Positions 53,666 through 63,240 of a stretch of DNA of 64,000 nt are shown here, piece by piece (positions within the stretch are counted from its first letter, which is position 1; the number at the start of each line of letters is the position of its first letter). Origin of the DNA: Prorocentrum cordatum (lineage: Eukaryota; Sar; Dinophyceae; Prorocentrales; Prorocentraceae); contig CAUYUJ010015016.1 of assembly GCA_963575745.1 (NCBI GenBank), positions 228,236-292,235 on the forward strand, in the 5' to 3' direction. Made by a program: the position numbers and the translations under genes. The notes beneath the pieces were generated by a model, which saw only the letters and a list, made by a program, of their open reading frames with translations, was not told the origin of the DNA and searched no databases.

Positions 53666-54336
53666 CTACGTCTCAGCAATCGTGCCCTCCTTGAGCTGTT
53701 CGCACACCTGCCTGCCGATGTCCAGCAGCTCCTCCTTCGACACCTTGTCCCTCGCAGCGGCGCCTCCGAACGAGCATAGCTGATTCTTCTTCCCGCGCAG
53801 CAGTTTGATCCCCACCCTGCGGTCCCTCTTGTACCAGTCAAAGTGATAATCGCGCCCGTCGACAAAAAATGAAAGAGAGCAAGACAAAGCAAAAACAAAA
53901 AAAAAAGAGGGGATACCAAAAAAAATAAAGCACGACAAATAAAATAAGAGAATAAAAAAAAACCACCCCAAAAAAGCAGGACAAAAACAAAAAGACAAAA
54001 AAAAGAAAAGACAAGAGGACCATCAAAAGAACAAAGACAAAAAGAATAAAAAAAAAAATTAGAAAAACAACACAACACAAAAAAAGAAACGAAAAAGTAT
54101 AACAAGACGCCTCCAACTGCTTCGTCGGCTAGCTCGTCCTCCGCCTCGTCGTCGCCACCGCCTCCCGCGTCCTGCTGCTCCTCCTCCTCCTCCTCCTCTT
54201 CGTCTTCCTGCCCGCCGCCTTCTTCTCCGTCCGAATCCTCGCTGGCAGCCTTCGCGCGGGCAGGGCGCTTCCTGGGAGGTCCCTTCATCGCTGCAGCAGG
54301 GCGCTTCCTGGCTGCTTTTATACACTTTTTCTTCAT
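53666..54336 (-). CDS. gene E: basic and acidic linker plus small C-terminal domain, interrupted by a T-rich insert
   Basis: Exon 1 (54336-54109) reads MKKKCIKAARKRPAAAMKGP, a KRPARAK stretch and an acidic tract (QEDEEEEEEEEQQD). A 245-bp segment, T-rich on this strand (54108-53864), separates it from exon 2 (53863-53666): VDGRDYHFDWYKRDRRVGIK, LLRGKKNQLCSFGG and VSKEELLDIGRQVCEQLKEG, then TAG. Both exons are in phase 0, and GTC occurs at both edges of the insert, but the 3' edge is TT rather than AG. The ATG overlaps the stop of gene D (ATGA) just after an A8 run, so D and E may be one gene split by a one-base indel. Function unknown. Confidence 0.5.
53864..54108 (-). other. T-rich insert or unusual intron in gene E
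   Basis: 245 bp, almost all A and T with A-runs on plus. It begins GTCTTGTTATAC and ends TCATTTTTT before GTCGACGGG. The GTC at both edges is either a splice ambiguity or a target duplication. Confidence 0.5.
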
Positions 54337-55353
54337 TGTTTTTTTTGGTCAGGTTTCGTCGGCGCCTCCTTCTCTTGGGCCTCCCGCTTCTTCCGCCACT
54401 CAGCATGGGCAACGAGCAAGGCGTTGGACTGGTCTGTCTCGATCTTGTCCCCACCAGGCGCGCGTGAGATCAAGAAACCCATCTCGCCTGCTGACAGCGG
54501 CATGCGCGTCTCCTGGCCCGACTCATCAGCAACGACCATGGACGGCGGGTCGGAGTTCCAGTCGTACCACGTCACCTGTGATAAAGAAGACGGATGAGTT
54601 GGACGGATAGAAGAGGATGATCTCAGCAGGAGAAATTAGCAGGCAGCAGAAAGGGATGGAGAGGAGGTGAAAAGTGACCTTCTTCGCAGAGCTAGAAGCG
54701 GCAGGTGCAGCGGAAGGGCGCGCAGGTGACTCCATCACCTCCTGGCTTGAGAAAACGACGAGCGGGCTGTGCACTTCGTCCTTCTTGGTCTTCGCCTTGG
54801 GCGGTGGAGAAATCCCATATAGCTCCTTGATCAGCTTGTGCCTTGCGTCTGCTGGACTGCGTGGTGCACTCGCGGCTGGGGCCGAGCTCTCGGCACGAGT
54901 GTCATCCGCGGAGGTGCTCTCGACGACGTCATCACTGCGTGGCGTCTCCTTCTTTTTGCCAGAAGAAGTACGACCGCACTCCAAGTTCATCGCCTGTCCG
55001 AGGGTCCTCGTGTAGTGATCCAGCTTCTCCGCGGCCACGGCGCTCCTGAACTTGTTCACTACGTAGCTGACGCACCTGCTCATCTCAGTGGCCCAGCGCT
55101 TCGCTTCCTCTGCCGTGAGGTGCGTCTTCTGCGAAACGATGGCCTTCGTGAGCGCTGTGGAGCTCAAGCGCTGCGACGCCTGGCACGCATCCAACAAGAA
55201 CGGCATGTTATCTTTGATGATCTGCTCCGTTGTGCCATTGATGTAGTTCTTCTCGATCAATGACACGCGCTGCTTCACCAAGTCAACCATGGCCTCATCG
55301 CCGAGCTGGCAAGTGCGGTAGAGGCGCGGCTTCTCCTTAGAAGCGCCCCCCAT
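54333..55353 (-). CDS. gene D: helical protein of unknown function, two exons
   Basis: Start MGGASKEKPRLYRTCQLGDE at 55353, 28 nt after a relict spliced leader. Exon 1 (55353-54679, 225 codons) reads VSLIEKNYINGTTEQIIKDN, KRWATEMSRCVSYVVNKFRS and a Ser/Lys-rich linker. A GT-AG intron (54678-54576, GTCACTTTTC to TTTATCACAG) joins SSAKK to VTWYDWNSDPPSMVVADESG in phase 0. Exon 2 ends DQKKQ and TGA at 54333. About 305 residues. Unrecognised family. It is the first gene in element 2 in transcription order. Confidence 0.6.
54576..54678 (-). other. intron of gene D (GT-AG, 103 bp)
   Basis: AAG/GTCAC at the donor and CAG/GTGAC at the acceptor form a near-repeat AGGTSAC at both junctions, as expected if the intron arose by insertion with target duplication. 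Confidence 0.7.
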
Positions 55354-55380
55354 CTCAACGCAATGCCTGCTGCCGCTCGC

Positions 55381-55398
55381 GTTTGAGCAAATGGCTAC
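55381..55398 (-). other. relict spliced leader upstream of gene D
   Basis: The minus strand reads GTAGCCATTTGCTCAAAC. Against the leader GTAGCCATTTTGGCTCAAG it lacks two bases. It follows a pyrimidine-rich stretch (CTTTTACCCTTTTTATTATG), so its own TAG could serve as the trans-splice acceptor. Confidence 0.7.
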
Positions 55399-55592
55399 AT
55401 AATAAAAAGGGTAAAAGAAAAGGAAGTGCCCCTTTGAAGGGGTCGCAGGAAGCTCTTCCCCCAGCAAGGGGTGACGTCGCGCAACCATGATGGATCATGC
55501 CGAACACAACATAGGAAAGCGTACCAATATATTGGCGCCCGCCGCGAGCGAATATTTTCGAACATGGGTTCTCGCTGAGAGCAATATATATT

Positions 55593-55628
55593 GGTGTTTG
55601 CAATGTATTGGTGTATTGGATGCTCAAG
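55593..55628 (-). repeat. element 2 right terminal inverted repeat
   Basis: Inverted copy of 45794-45829. An extra palindrome CCAATATATTGG lies just inside, near 55523. Confidence 0.8.
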
Positions 55629-57110
55629 GCCGCGGCGGCCGCGGCCGCTCGCCCGGCGGCCCCGGCGGCGTCCCCAGCGGGTTTGGCAGCGGGCTGGGGC
55701 GATTCTGGGCCGCGACGCTCCGGGCCCAGAACCCTGGCCCCGCCGCCCGCGGCGGCCGCGGCCGCCCGCCCGGCGGCCCCGGCGGCGCCCCCGAGGGACC
55801 GGGAACGGCTCGGGCGCCCCCTCGGCCTCCGCGAACCGCACCGCCCGCGGCGCGCCCGCAAGCGCGCCCAGTGCCGGCGCCGGCGAGCAGCAAGGGCCGC
55901 CGCGGGCAGGCGGCCAGGGGGCGTGACTTCGAGGGGCAGAATCCTTCCCCCCCTGGCCGCAAGCGCCCGCGGCGACAGCAGCTGATCTGCCTGGGCGCCG
56001 GTTGCCCCGCGGGCGCCGCCGCGCGCCCGCCCGCCGTTGGGTTGCCACGCCGAGTTGCCGGCAACCGCCCGCGCGGGGCCGCCTGGCCGGGCGCCGGGCG
56101 CCCCGCGGGCGCCGCCGCGCGCCCGCCCGCCGCCGGGATGCCACGCCGAGCTGCCGGCAACCGCCCGCGCGGGGCCGCCTGGCCGGGCGCCGGGCGCCCC
56201 GCGGGCGCCGCCGCGCGCCCGCCCGCCGCTGCAGGGCTGCCAGGCCGAGCTGCCGGCAACCGCCCGCGCGGGGCCGCCTGGCCGTGCGCCAGGCGCCCTG
56301 CGGGCGCCGCCGTGCGCCCGCTTACTGCGGGCCGCTTGGCGCCCCCAGCGGCGCGGCCGCGCCCGGTCCGCGGCGCCGGCGGGGCCGCCAAGCGCGCAGC
56401 GTTCGTCGCGGGCAGCGTCAAAGCCCCCGGGCAGCCGCGTTGGCCCTGACCGCGTCGCCCAGGACGCGCGCCAAGGCGTCCCGCCGCGTCACGCCTCCGG
56501 CGGCCGCGAGGAGGTCCAAGGCGGCCTCCCCGTCGTCGGACAAGCGCTGGAGGATCACGCGCCGCGGTCCCGTCGCAGCTGCGAGCTCGGCCCGGACAGC
56601 GCGATGCCATGGCGGCATGGCGGCAAGCCCCGGCGGTGCAGCAATGGCCTGATCGAGCAAGCCGCGCCCACCCAGACGCCAGCGAGGCGGCCCGGTGCGC
56701 GATCTGCTCGAATTGCAAGCCGACCAGCAGCCTGCACAGGACGCCGACCAAGCACCAGCCCCACGCCAGGGCGAAAGGCCCGAAGCCAGGCGTGAAAGCG
56801 AACAGGGGCCTCCCAGCCGCCACACTCGTAGATGGCATGCGTGACGGCGCCCTTGCAGCTCGCCGTCGACGCCACCCAGGCTGTCGTCGCGCTGGTGGCA
56901 GCCCGCGAGGCATGGTCCCATGCCTGCGCCACCACCTCGCCCCATCCCGCCATGGCGCGGCCCAGTTTTCCGCGCTGCGTCCAGCCGCGGCTACGAGGGG
57001 GGCCCAGGCGCGAGACCCAGTCGAGGACGAGGCGCTGCCCCCCCAGGCGGCGGCGCCGGCGCCGGCGCTGGCGGCGGCCAGCAACGCCGGGGCCGGCGAC
57101 GGCGGGGACG
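55629..57110 (-). CDS. weak minus-strand coding region with GC-rich 96-bp tandem repeat
   Basis: About 3.5 copies of a 96-bp unit (56035-56335; CCGGCAACCGCCCGCGCGGG and GGCGCCCCGCGGGCGCCGCC are typical) keep frames open on both strands. Outside the repeat, minus frames near 56600-56430 (AVRAELAAATGPRRVILQRL, DDGEAALDLLAAAGGVTRRD) look protein-like. No family, start or splice site is clear, and it may be part of another decayed retroelement. Confidence 0.3.
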
Positions 57111-57119
57111 CATCGACGA

Positions 57120-57760
57120 TTACCACCACTATCACCACCACCACCACCACCAGTACCACCAACACCGCCTCAACCCACCACCACCTCCACCAACCCACCA
57201 CACAACCACCACCACCACCACCACAGCCACCACCACCACCACAACCACCACCACCACCACCACCGCCAATTCACCACCACCACCACCACCACCACAACCA
57301 CTACCATCACGACCACTACCACCACCACCACCGCCACCACAATCTACCACACCACCACCACCACCACGACCGTCACAACCACCACCGCTACCAGCAGCAC
57401 AACCCACCACCACAAACCGCACCACCACCACCACCACCACCACCACCACCATCACCCCCCACCACCACCACCAGCACCACCTCCACAAACCACCGCCACC
57501 GCCACAACCCACCACCACCACAACCACAAACCACCACCACACCACCACCAAACCACCACCACCAACACCGCAACCCACCACCGCCACCACCACCACCACA
57601 AACCACCGCCACACCAACACCAAACCACCACCACCACCACCCACCACCACCACAACCACCACCAACACCACCACCACCACCACAAACCACCACACCACCA
57701 CCACAACAACCACCACCACCGCCACCACCACCACCGCAACCCACCACCACCACGACCGCC
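57120..57760. repeat. (ACC)n microsatellite, about 640 bp
   Basis: Nearly continuous CCA/ACC with occasional CAA and CCG. Thr, Pro, His, Val and Gly frames are artefacts. Confidence 0.95.
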
Positions 57761-57944
57761 ACCGTCGTCCTCGTCAACGCTCTCCGCCGCCGCCGCCCGC
57801 CGCCGCAGGCGCCGGCGCGGGCCCAGAAACAGAAGTCGCGGCCCCCGCTGCCGCCGCCAAGGGGGGGGTCCGCCCCCCCCCCCCCCCCCCACTTCCAAGC
57901 GACCGCAAAACGCGCTCTTTCCTACGTAGCTACACCCCCCCCTT

Positions 57945-58215
57945 AAGACCTCCCCTGCCAGAAGCCGCCCCTCCTCCTCCTCCTCCTCCGCCCCTCGGAA
58001 ACTACCCCCCCTCCCTTTCGCGCTACGGAAGCTACCCCTCCCCCTTCCTCCCTGTCCAAAGGAGAAAGACTTAGCTAACCCTCTGCCCGTGAACCTCCCC
58101 TGCCGGACCCCCCCCCTCCTTTTTTCTCCGCCCCTCGGAATCTCCCCCCCGCCCCCCCCCGCTTTCGCGCTCCGGAAAGGGCACCCCCCTCCCCCCCCTC
58201 TCCTTTCCCGAAGGA
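57945..58215. repeat. tandem duplication, about 130-150 bp unit, C-rich
   Basis: CCTCCCCTGCCAGAAGCCGC...CCGCCCCTCGGAAACTAC...TTTCGCGCTACGGAAG is repeated as CCTCCCCTGCCGGAC...CCGCCCCTCGGAATC...TTTCGCGCTCCGGAAAG. Confidence 0.65.
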
Positions 58216-60411
58216 AGAGGGGGCACCCCCTGCTGGCGCCGGCGCGTCCTCGAAGAGTTCGTCCACCCGCGCTGGCGCCGCCGCTGGCGCAGCGGCCGCT
58301 GGCGCTGGCGCACTGTCTGCCGGCGCGGGCGCAGCCGGCGGGGCTTGCCCGAAGTTGCCCGGCAAGTGCCAGAGTCTGGCAAATCGAGATTCGCCGGATC
58401 ATTGCAGGTGGCCCCGCTTGTTTTGGCCATAGTCCGCCTTGCAGCCTGGGCGTTCCAAGCAGTGGGGTTCTTTGTCAAACCACCGACATGTTCGTGCATG
58501 GCGGTTCTGTCGCAGCGCATTCAGTTGCACATTATCGGCGCGCGCTGAGCTACCCAGCCCGCTCGGCGGTGGTCGGCGGATTGAGCCATTGGCGTCTCGA
58601 GGTAAAGTGGGGTCGTCAAGATCGCATGCGGCATTGCTTATCATAAGAATGCATGCCTGTTTCCGATCTGCGAATGGGCTTCTACCTCGCGCAAAAAGGC
58701 ATCGCGAAATCTTGACCGCGCCAACGATCAGGGATTGCATATTCGGTGCATATCGGGCCGCCTGTGCGGATTATCGGCTGCGTGCTTGGGCATGTTCGCG
58801 ATGGCGAGAGCATCTTTTATTTTCAAATGGTTTCAGACATGCTCTGCGGTCAGCCATCTTTCTGGTTGGTCCCCTGATGAGCGCGCCGTGGATATCTCGT
58901 CGCCCTGCCAAGCATCGGTGCATGCTATGCGCGCGAGTGTCCCTGCTTTTGGCTAGAGTCGACCACGGGGCAAACTTATCTGCCACGCACCAACAAGTTG
59001 TTCCCTGAGGGATAGGCGTTGTTGGGCGTTGAAGTAGGAGGGCAAACCCTTGGATCTACAATTGGGTTGTAATATCACCGTTGCGACGAAGCAGGCGCGC
59101 AGATAGCGCCCCGGAGCACGCTGCGCCCGCGGGCGCGCTAAGTCAGCGTTAGCGCGTTTGTCAAAGTAACTTCTAGAGGTCAGTTTTGTCTTCCGAGCAC
59201 AATGGGATTCGCCGCCCATGCCCCCGCAAGAATTCCAGCGCCTCTGCGCCGCTGTCCCGGCCAGAACAAAGTAGGTATTATGATGATGGTCCCCCTGCGA
59301 TAGGTAGCACTAGGAAGAGATAATCGTCGGCTTCTGGTTCAATTTCTTCTGCCGGAGCATCGGGGCATAACGCAGCGCGCCCCGGGCCTCTGAGGTCATA
59401 GCCGCAATCGCCGGCGCCGTCCTCAATGTTTTAAAGGTATCTTCATTGGTTCGACGTCGGCCCCTCGTCAGCTATTCGTTTCCTGGCTGCCAAGGCCGGG
59501 CATCAGTTGGCAATGCTGTTCGCGACTGTAGCGCGCCCGCCTCGAGCGCAGGGGAATGGCGAAAGAGCTGGGGGGGGCTCGTCGCGTCCCATCGAGAGGG
59601 GGGGTCAACCATCTACGATGAACGCAGCTCGTTTCCTCGGGCTCGTCGTTTGCCCGTGGCCGAGCGCGGCTTCGGCCGCAGGTTCCCTGTGCAAGCGCTC
59701 GCGCGCGCTGCGGGCGCCCGGCGGCAAAGGCGCGCGCGAGTCGCGCCATGCCGGTTGGATCATATTCTCGGCGTGTAGATCCAAGGCAGCACGACGGACC
59801 GCGTCGCCCCATTTCGGCCCGCCGGCACTTGATTGCGCGTCACTCTTAAGGTTAATGCCCGCGCGGGTGAACGCGATTGGGCACGTGCGTTTTCTGCGCT
59901 TTCCTGAGGGCGCGCGGTTGCCCGGTTGGTTCAGCAATTGTGAGATCAGGAATGCAACATGTTTGTTTCGCCACTCGGCGCGTCGTCGGCCGTGCCCGCG
60001 CCGGCCCAGTTGGCGTGCGGCAGCAGATGCGCACGCGCATTTCCGCGGGCTCATCGGGCCCCCAGGGCGCGACATGCACGCCTGTATATCTGGGACGCTC
60101 GGCCGCTTGCCGGCGCGATCGCAATTGGCACCGAAGCGGCAGAGACGCATCCGAGCATCTCTGACATTGAACTCTCAAAGGCTTCTCTTTTCCGCCCCAC
60201 TCTCCAGAAGTACCCCAGAGGTCGCGCGATCACCACTTGCATCCTGAGGGCGCGCGCTCTGGTCAACGGGCTCCGCATTCTCTCGCAGCGCGGCCCGGCG
60301 CGCTGCCCCGGCAGTCGCATGGGCCAGTCAGAGGGCGCGACAACCCAGACCAGTGCGCAATCTCCAGCCAACAAGCCGCCCAAGCATTGGGTTTCCATAG
60401 ATGCCATCCTT
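58216..60411. other. no gene recognised
   Basis: Moderate-GC unique sequence. Frames on both strands lack conserved-looking blocks, and I found no hairpin family, TIR or RNA gene. Confidence 0.3.
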
Positions 60412-62127
60412 TCATTGTGGCAACGCGGTCAGACATATAGCCTCGGCGGCAACGTTCGGCGGCAGCCATTCGAATTTCCTCTGACACAATCGCCCTGGGA
60501 CGACGCGACTCATCATATGTTTTATAGCACATGGCCGCGAACGCCCGCGCCGCGCAGAAGACGCCCGCGCGCAAGGCCGCGTCGGGGCGGCAGGCAGGCT
60601 CGACCGAAGAGTCCGTCTGCCCCCATCAGGGGGCGTCAACGCGGGGCAGGGCGCCTGGCAGATCGCTGCGCGTAAACGACCGCACCCCCCGATGGCTCGC
60701 GTCGCCCTGCTCGGAGGAATTTTGCGATGGCGGGCTCGGGTCGCCAATGCGATGCGCCTGCGGCAGGTTCGCACGGGCGGAACCTCGACCCGCTCCCCTT
60801 TGGACGTGGCCGCCCTGGACATGCCGGGACTGCCCGTAAGCCGGCCCCGTGCTTCCTCGAAGTGCGAGCGGAGATGGTGCGTCGACATGTCTGTCTCCCC
60901 ATGTTCCGCAGCTGTCTTCACCTTGTGATGGGTCCCTACTAGCAGCGCGCGGGTCATCTCGTGGCGGTTGGCAGGACGGTCTGAACGATGCCAACGGTCA
61001 CGCGTAGTGCTGACCATCATGTTCACGGCGTCGTCGACCTCCCGATCCATAAAGCGATGCAGGTTCTCGTCGTTGAATTCGCCAATGTCCAGGCTTGCCT
61101 GGGACCTCTGTCCGCGATCACCTCCCGTCTCAGTAGCGTAGCGGACAGTGCCGCCGCAATCGTTGACGCGCGTGATGGCGCCCTCCAGCGCGGCGCTGCC
61201 AGGGCCGGGAGTGGCCTCCCAATAACTGGAGCATGGGATGGCCAGGTGCCCCGATGCCACGAAATCTGATGCGCCCACGGCCTTCCTCCAATAACCAGAT
61301 CACCCTCTTCTGCTGCGTGGAAGTCAGACCGATGATGGCGGGCAAATTTTCGCCAGAGCCCTCAGCGATGTTGGCGATGAAGTGATCCATCCTGGTTGTA
61401 TCAGGTTTGTCCTGATGGTGGCAATGGCAAGCGATGTAGAATGCTCCAAGCTTGCAACATACTGCTGCGCAGCTCCCGACACCATTGACGTACACCAGCC
61501 TGACCAGGTCCATGATGCGCGGCACGTGTCCATGCTGTCTGGCCTGGCTGTCAAACCTTCTGGAGGCGCTGATGCCAATAATGCCTATGCATGAGCCAAT
61601 GTCTACAAGGAAACTCAATGTGTCGCTTGTCGGGAATCAGCGTCTTGAGCTTGCCCGATGCGTATACATGCGGGATGCCAGCTGGCGTTGCCACAGTAAC
61701 CGTCTCCGCGCCCAATTGCCGCTTGAACCGCCTATTGTGTATGACCCATTGGTTCCTCGAGAGGTGCAGGGCTGAGTTGTCCCAGTTCGGATGGAACGCC
61801 TGCAACTCCTCGTGGATAATGGCCCAGTCGGCATAGTGGACGCTGTTGAACGGTTCGGGCAGAAGGTCCTGGATCTGGCCAAGTCGCTGATGTACGCACC
61901 GTGGTGTCCTGCAGCGGGACTCCCGTGCTCTGCTCATACATGGCCCTTTCCTTCTCCACGGCTTGGTCCATGTCCACGTCTTGGCTGTGGGCACAGGATC
62001 CACCCGGAGAGTCAACGCGGCTACTGCGGCTCGCAACCGACCGGGGCCGACGATGAAGCCTCGCTCCCGTTGCCACCTGTTGCTGTTGAAGGCGGTCCAG
62101 CAAACGATTGCTCAAAGGATTGGGCAT
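60412..62127 (-). pseudogene. LTR-retroelement-like polyprotein remnant with degenerate aspartic protease
   Basis: Minus-strand segments in several frames: VDMDQAVEKERAMYEQSTGV (near 61985), FNSVHYADWAIIHEELQAFH and VATPAGIPHVYASGKLKTLI. In another frame comes SFLVDIGSCIGIIG, with HFIANIAEGSGENLPAIIGL downstream (61618-61240), then SLDIGEFNDENLHRFMDREV. LVDIGS followed later by LPAIIGL has the layout of a retroelement aspartic protease (LVDTGA ... ILGL). The T of DTG is I here, and the frame changes at least twice, so it is probably inactive. I recall very similar protease regions in dinoflagellate retroelement polyproteins. No reverse transcriptase or LTRs were identified. Confidence 0.45.
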
Positions 62128-62279
62128 GTTATGAGCAGCAGGTGTCCCCGCGTCTTGGAGCGAGGGGGCTGATGCTGCAGGTATCCCCGCATCTTGTAAG
62201 TGTTGCTATTGCTGGAGAAGAGATCGGTGTTGGCTGCATCGGTATGGCATTGCCCGTCGCCGAGTTGTTGGCGGGGATC

Positions 62280-62507
62280 ACAACCACCACCCTCATCACC
62301 ACCGCCAATGTCATTATCATCCCAACAACCAACGTCATCGTCAGCATCGTCATTACCACCACTATCATAATCATACTAAGCAGCACCACCACCATCCTCC
62401 TCCTTCTCCTCATTATCATCCTCATCCTCATCCTCATCCTGATCCTCATCCTCATCCACATCCTCTTCCTCCTCATCATCATCGTCATTACCATGACCAT
62501 CATCATA

Positions 62508-62541
<34 letters not shown>

Positions 62542-63127
62542 TCAGCATGATCATCATGATCATCATCATCATCATCATCATCATGGCCACCGCAACCACC
62601 ATCATCACAATAACCATAACAATCACAATGACCATGACCATCACCACCATCAGCATCATCGGCATAGTCATCATCATCAGCGTCGTCATAATCACCACCA
62701 TCATAATCATCATCATCATCATCGTCATCATCAACAGCATCATCACCATCAAAATCACAATCATCATGGTCAACATCATCATCACAGCCACCAGCATCAT
62801 CATAAACATCATCATTGTCAGCATCGTCATCATCATCAGCATCATCACCATCACCATCACCTACACAATCACCATCACAATCATCATCACAATCATCATC
62901 ACACCACCATCATCCTATCAGCATGATAATCATCATCACCACCAAAATCACCACCACCAGTACCACCACCATCATCATCATAAGCATCATCATGCATCAA
63001 TCATCAATCATCAGCAGCATCAGCATCAGCATCAGCATCAGCATGATCATCCTCATCATCATCAGCATCATCATACCATTCAGCATCACCATCATCATCA
63101 TCAATCATCATCAATCATCATGGGCAA

Positions 63128-63162
<35 letters not shown>

Positions 63163-63193
63163 GCATCAGCATCAGCATCAGCATCAGCATCAG

Positions 63194-63225
<32 letters not shown>

Positions 63226-63240
63226 CCGTCATGCGCCCTG
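62280..63240. repeat. (ATC)n microsatellite, about 960 bp
   Basis: ATC/CAT/TCA triplets with AGC, ACC and TCC variants. The very long plus-strand open frame across it is an artefact. Confidence 0.95.

Larger units (their letters stand above)
45898..55471. repeat. element 2 hairpin family CCCCT-n-AGGGG
   Basis: Copies: CCCCTTAGATGAGGGG 45898, CCCCTAGCGATAGGGG 47341, then 48470 and 48508, CCCCGATCAAGGGG 50362, CCCCTAGCTGAGGGG 51958, CCCCTAGCAAAGGGG 52000, 52041, 52928, 53419, 53439, 53463, CCCCTGAAAGAGGGG 53520, CCCCTTTGAAGGGG 55429 and 55458. Arms are conserved and loops differ. They lie between genes, in pairs or triplets, next to starts or stops; the copy at 47341 is in an intron. Confidence 0.8.
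45794..55628. mobile_element. Element 2: 9.8-kb TIR-bounded element carrying minus-strand genes
   Basis: The left end (45794-45829) and the complement of the right end (55593-55628) agree at 34 of 36 positions, both beginning CTTGAGCATCCAAT and containing ATTGCAAACACC. All coding segments inside are on the minus strand. A transposase-like gene is the last in transcription order, and CCCCT/AGGGG hairpins occur between genes only within these bounds. The left end cuts into a foldback spacer. The right flank is GC-rich and unlike the left flank, and no target duplication is visible, so the insertion itself is inferred from the TIRs and content. Confidence 0.7.

Noticed and set aside
41570-55628. 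Element 2 ends as part of the foldback series
   Set aside because: The 36-bp TIR shares nothing with the 21-bp monomer or its GC spacer, and no forward arm resumes after 55628.
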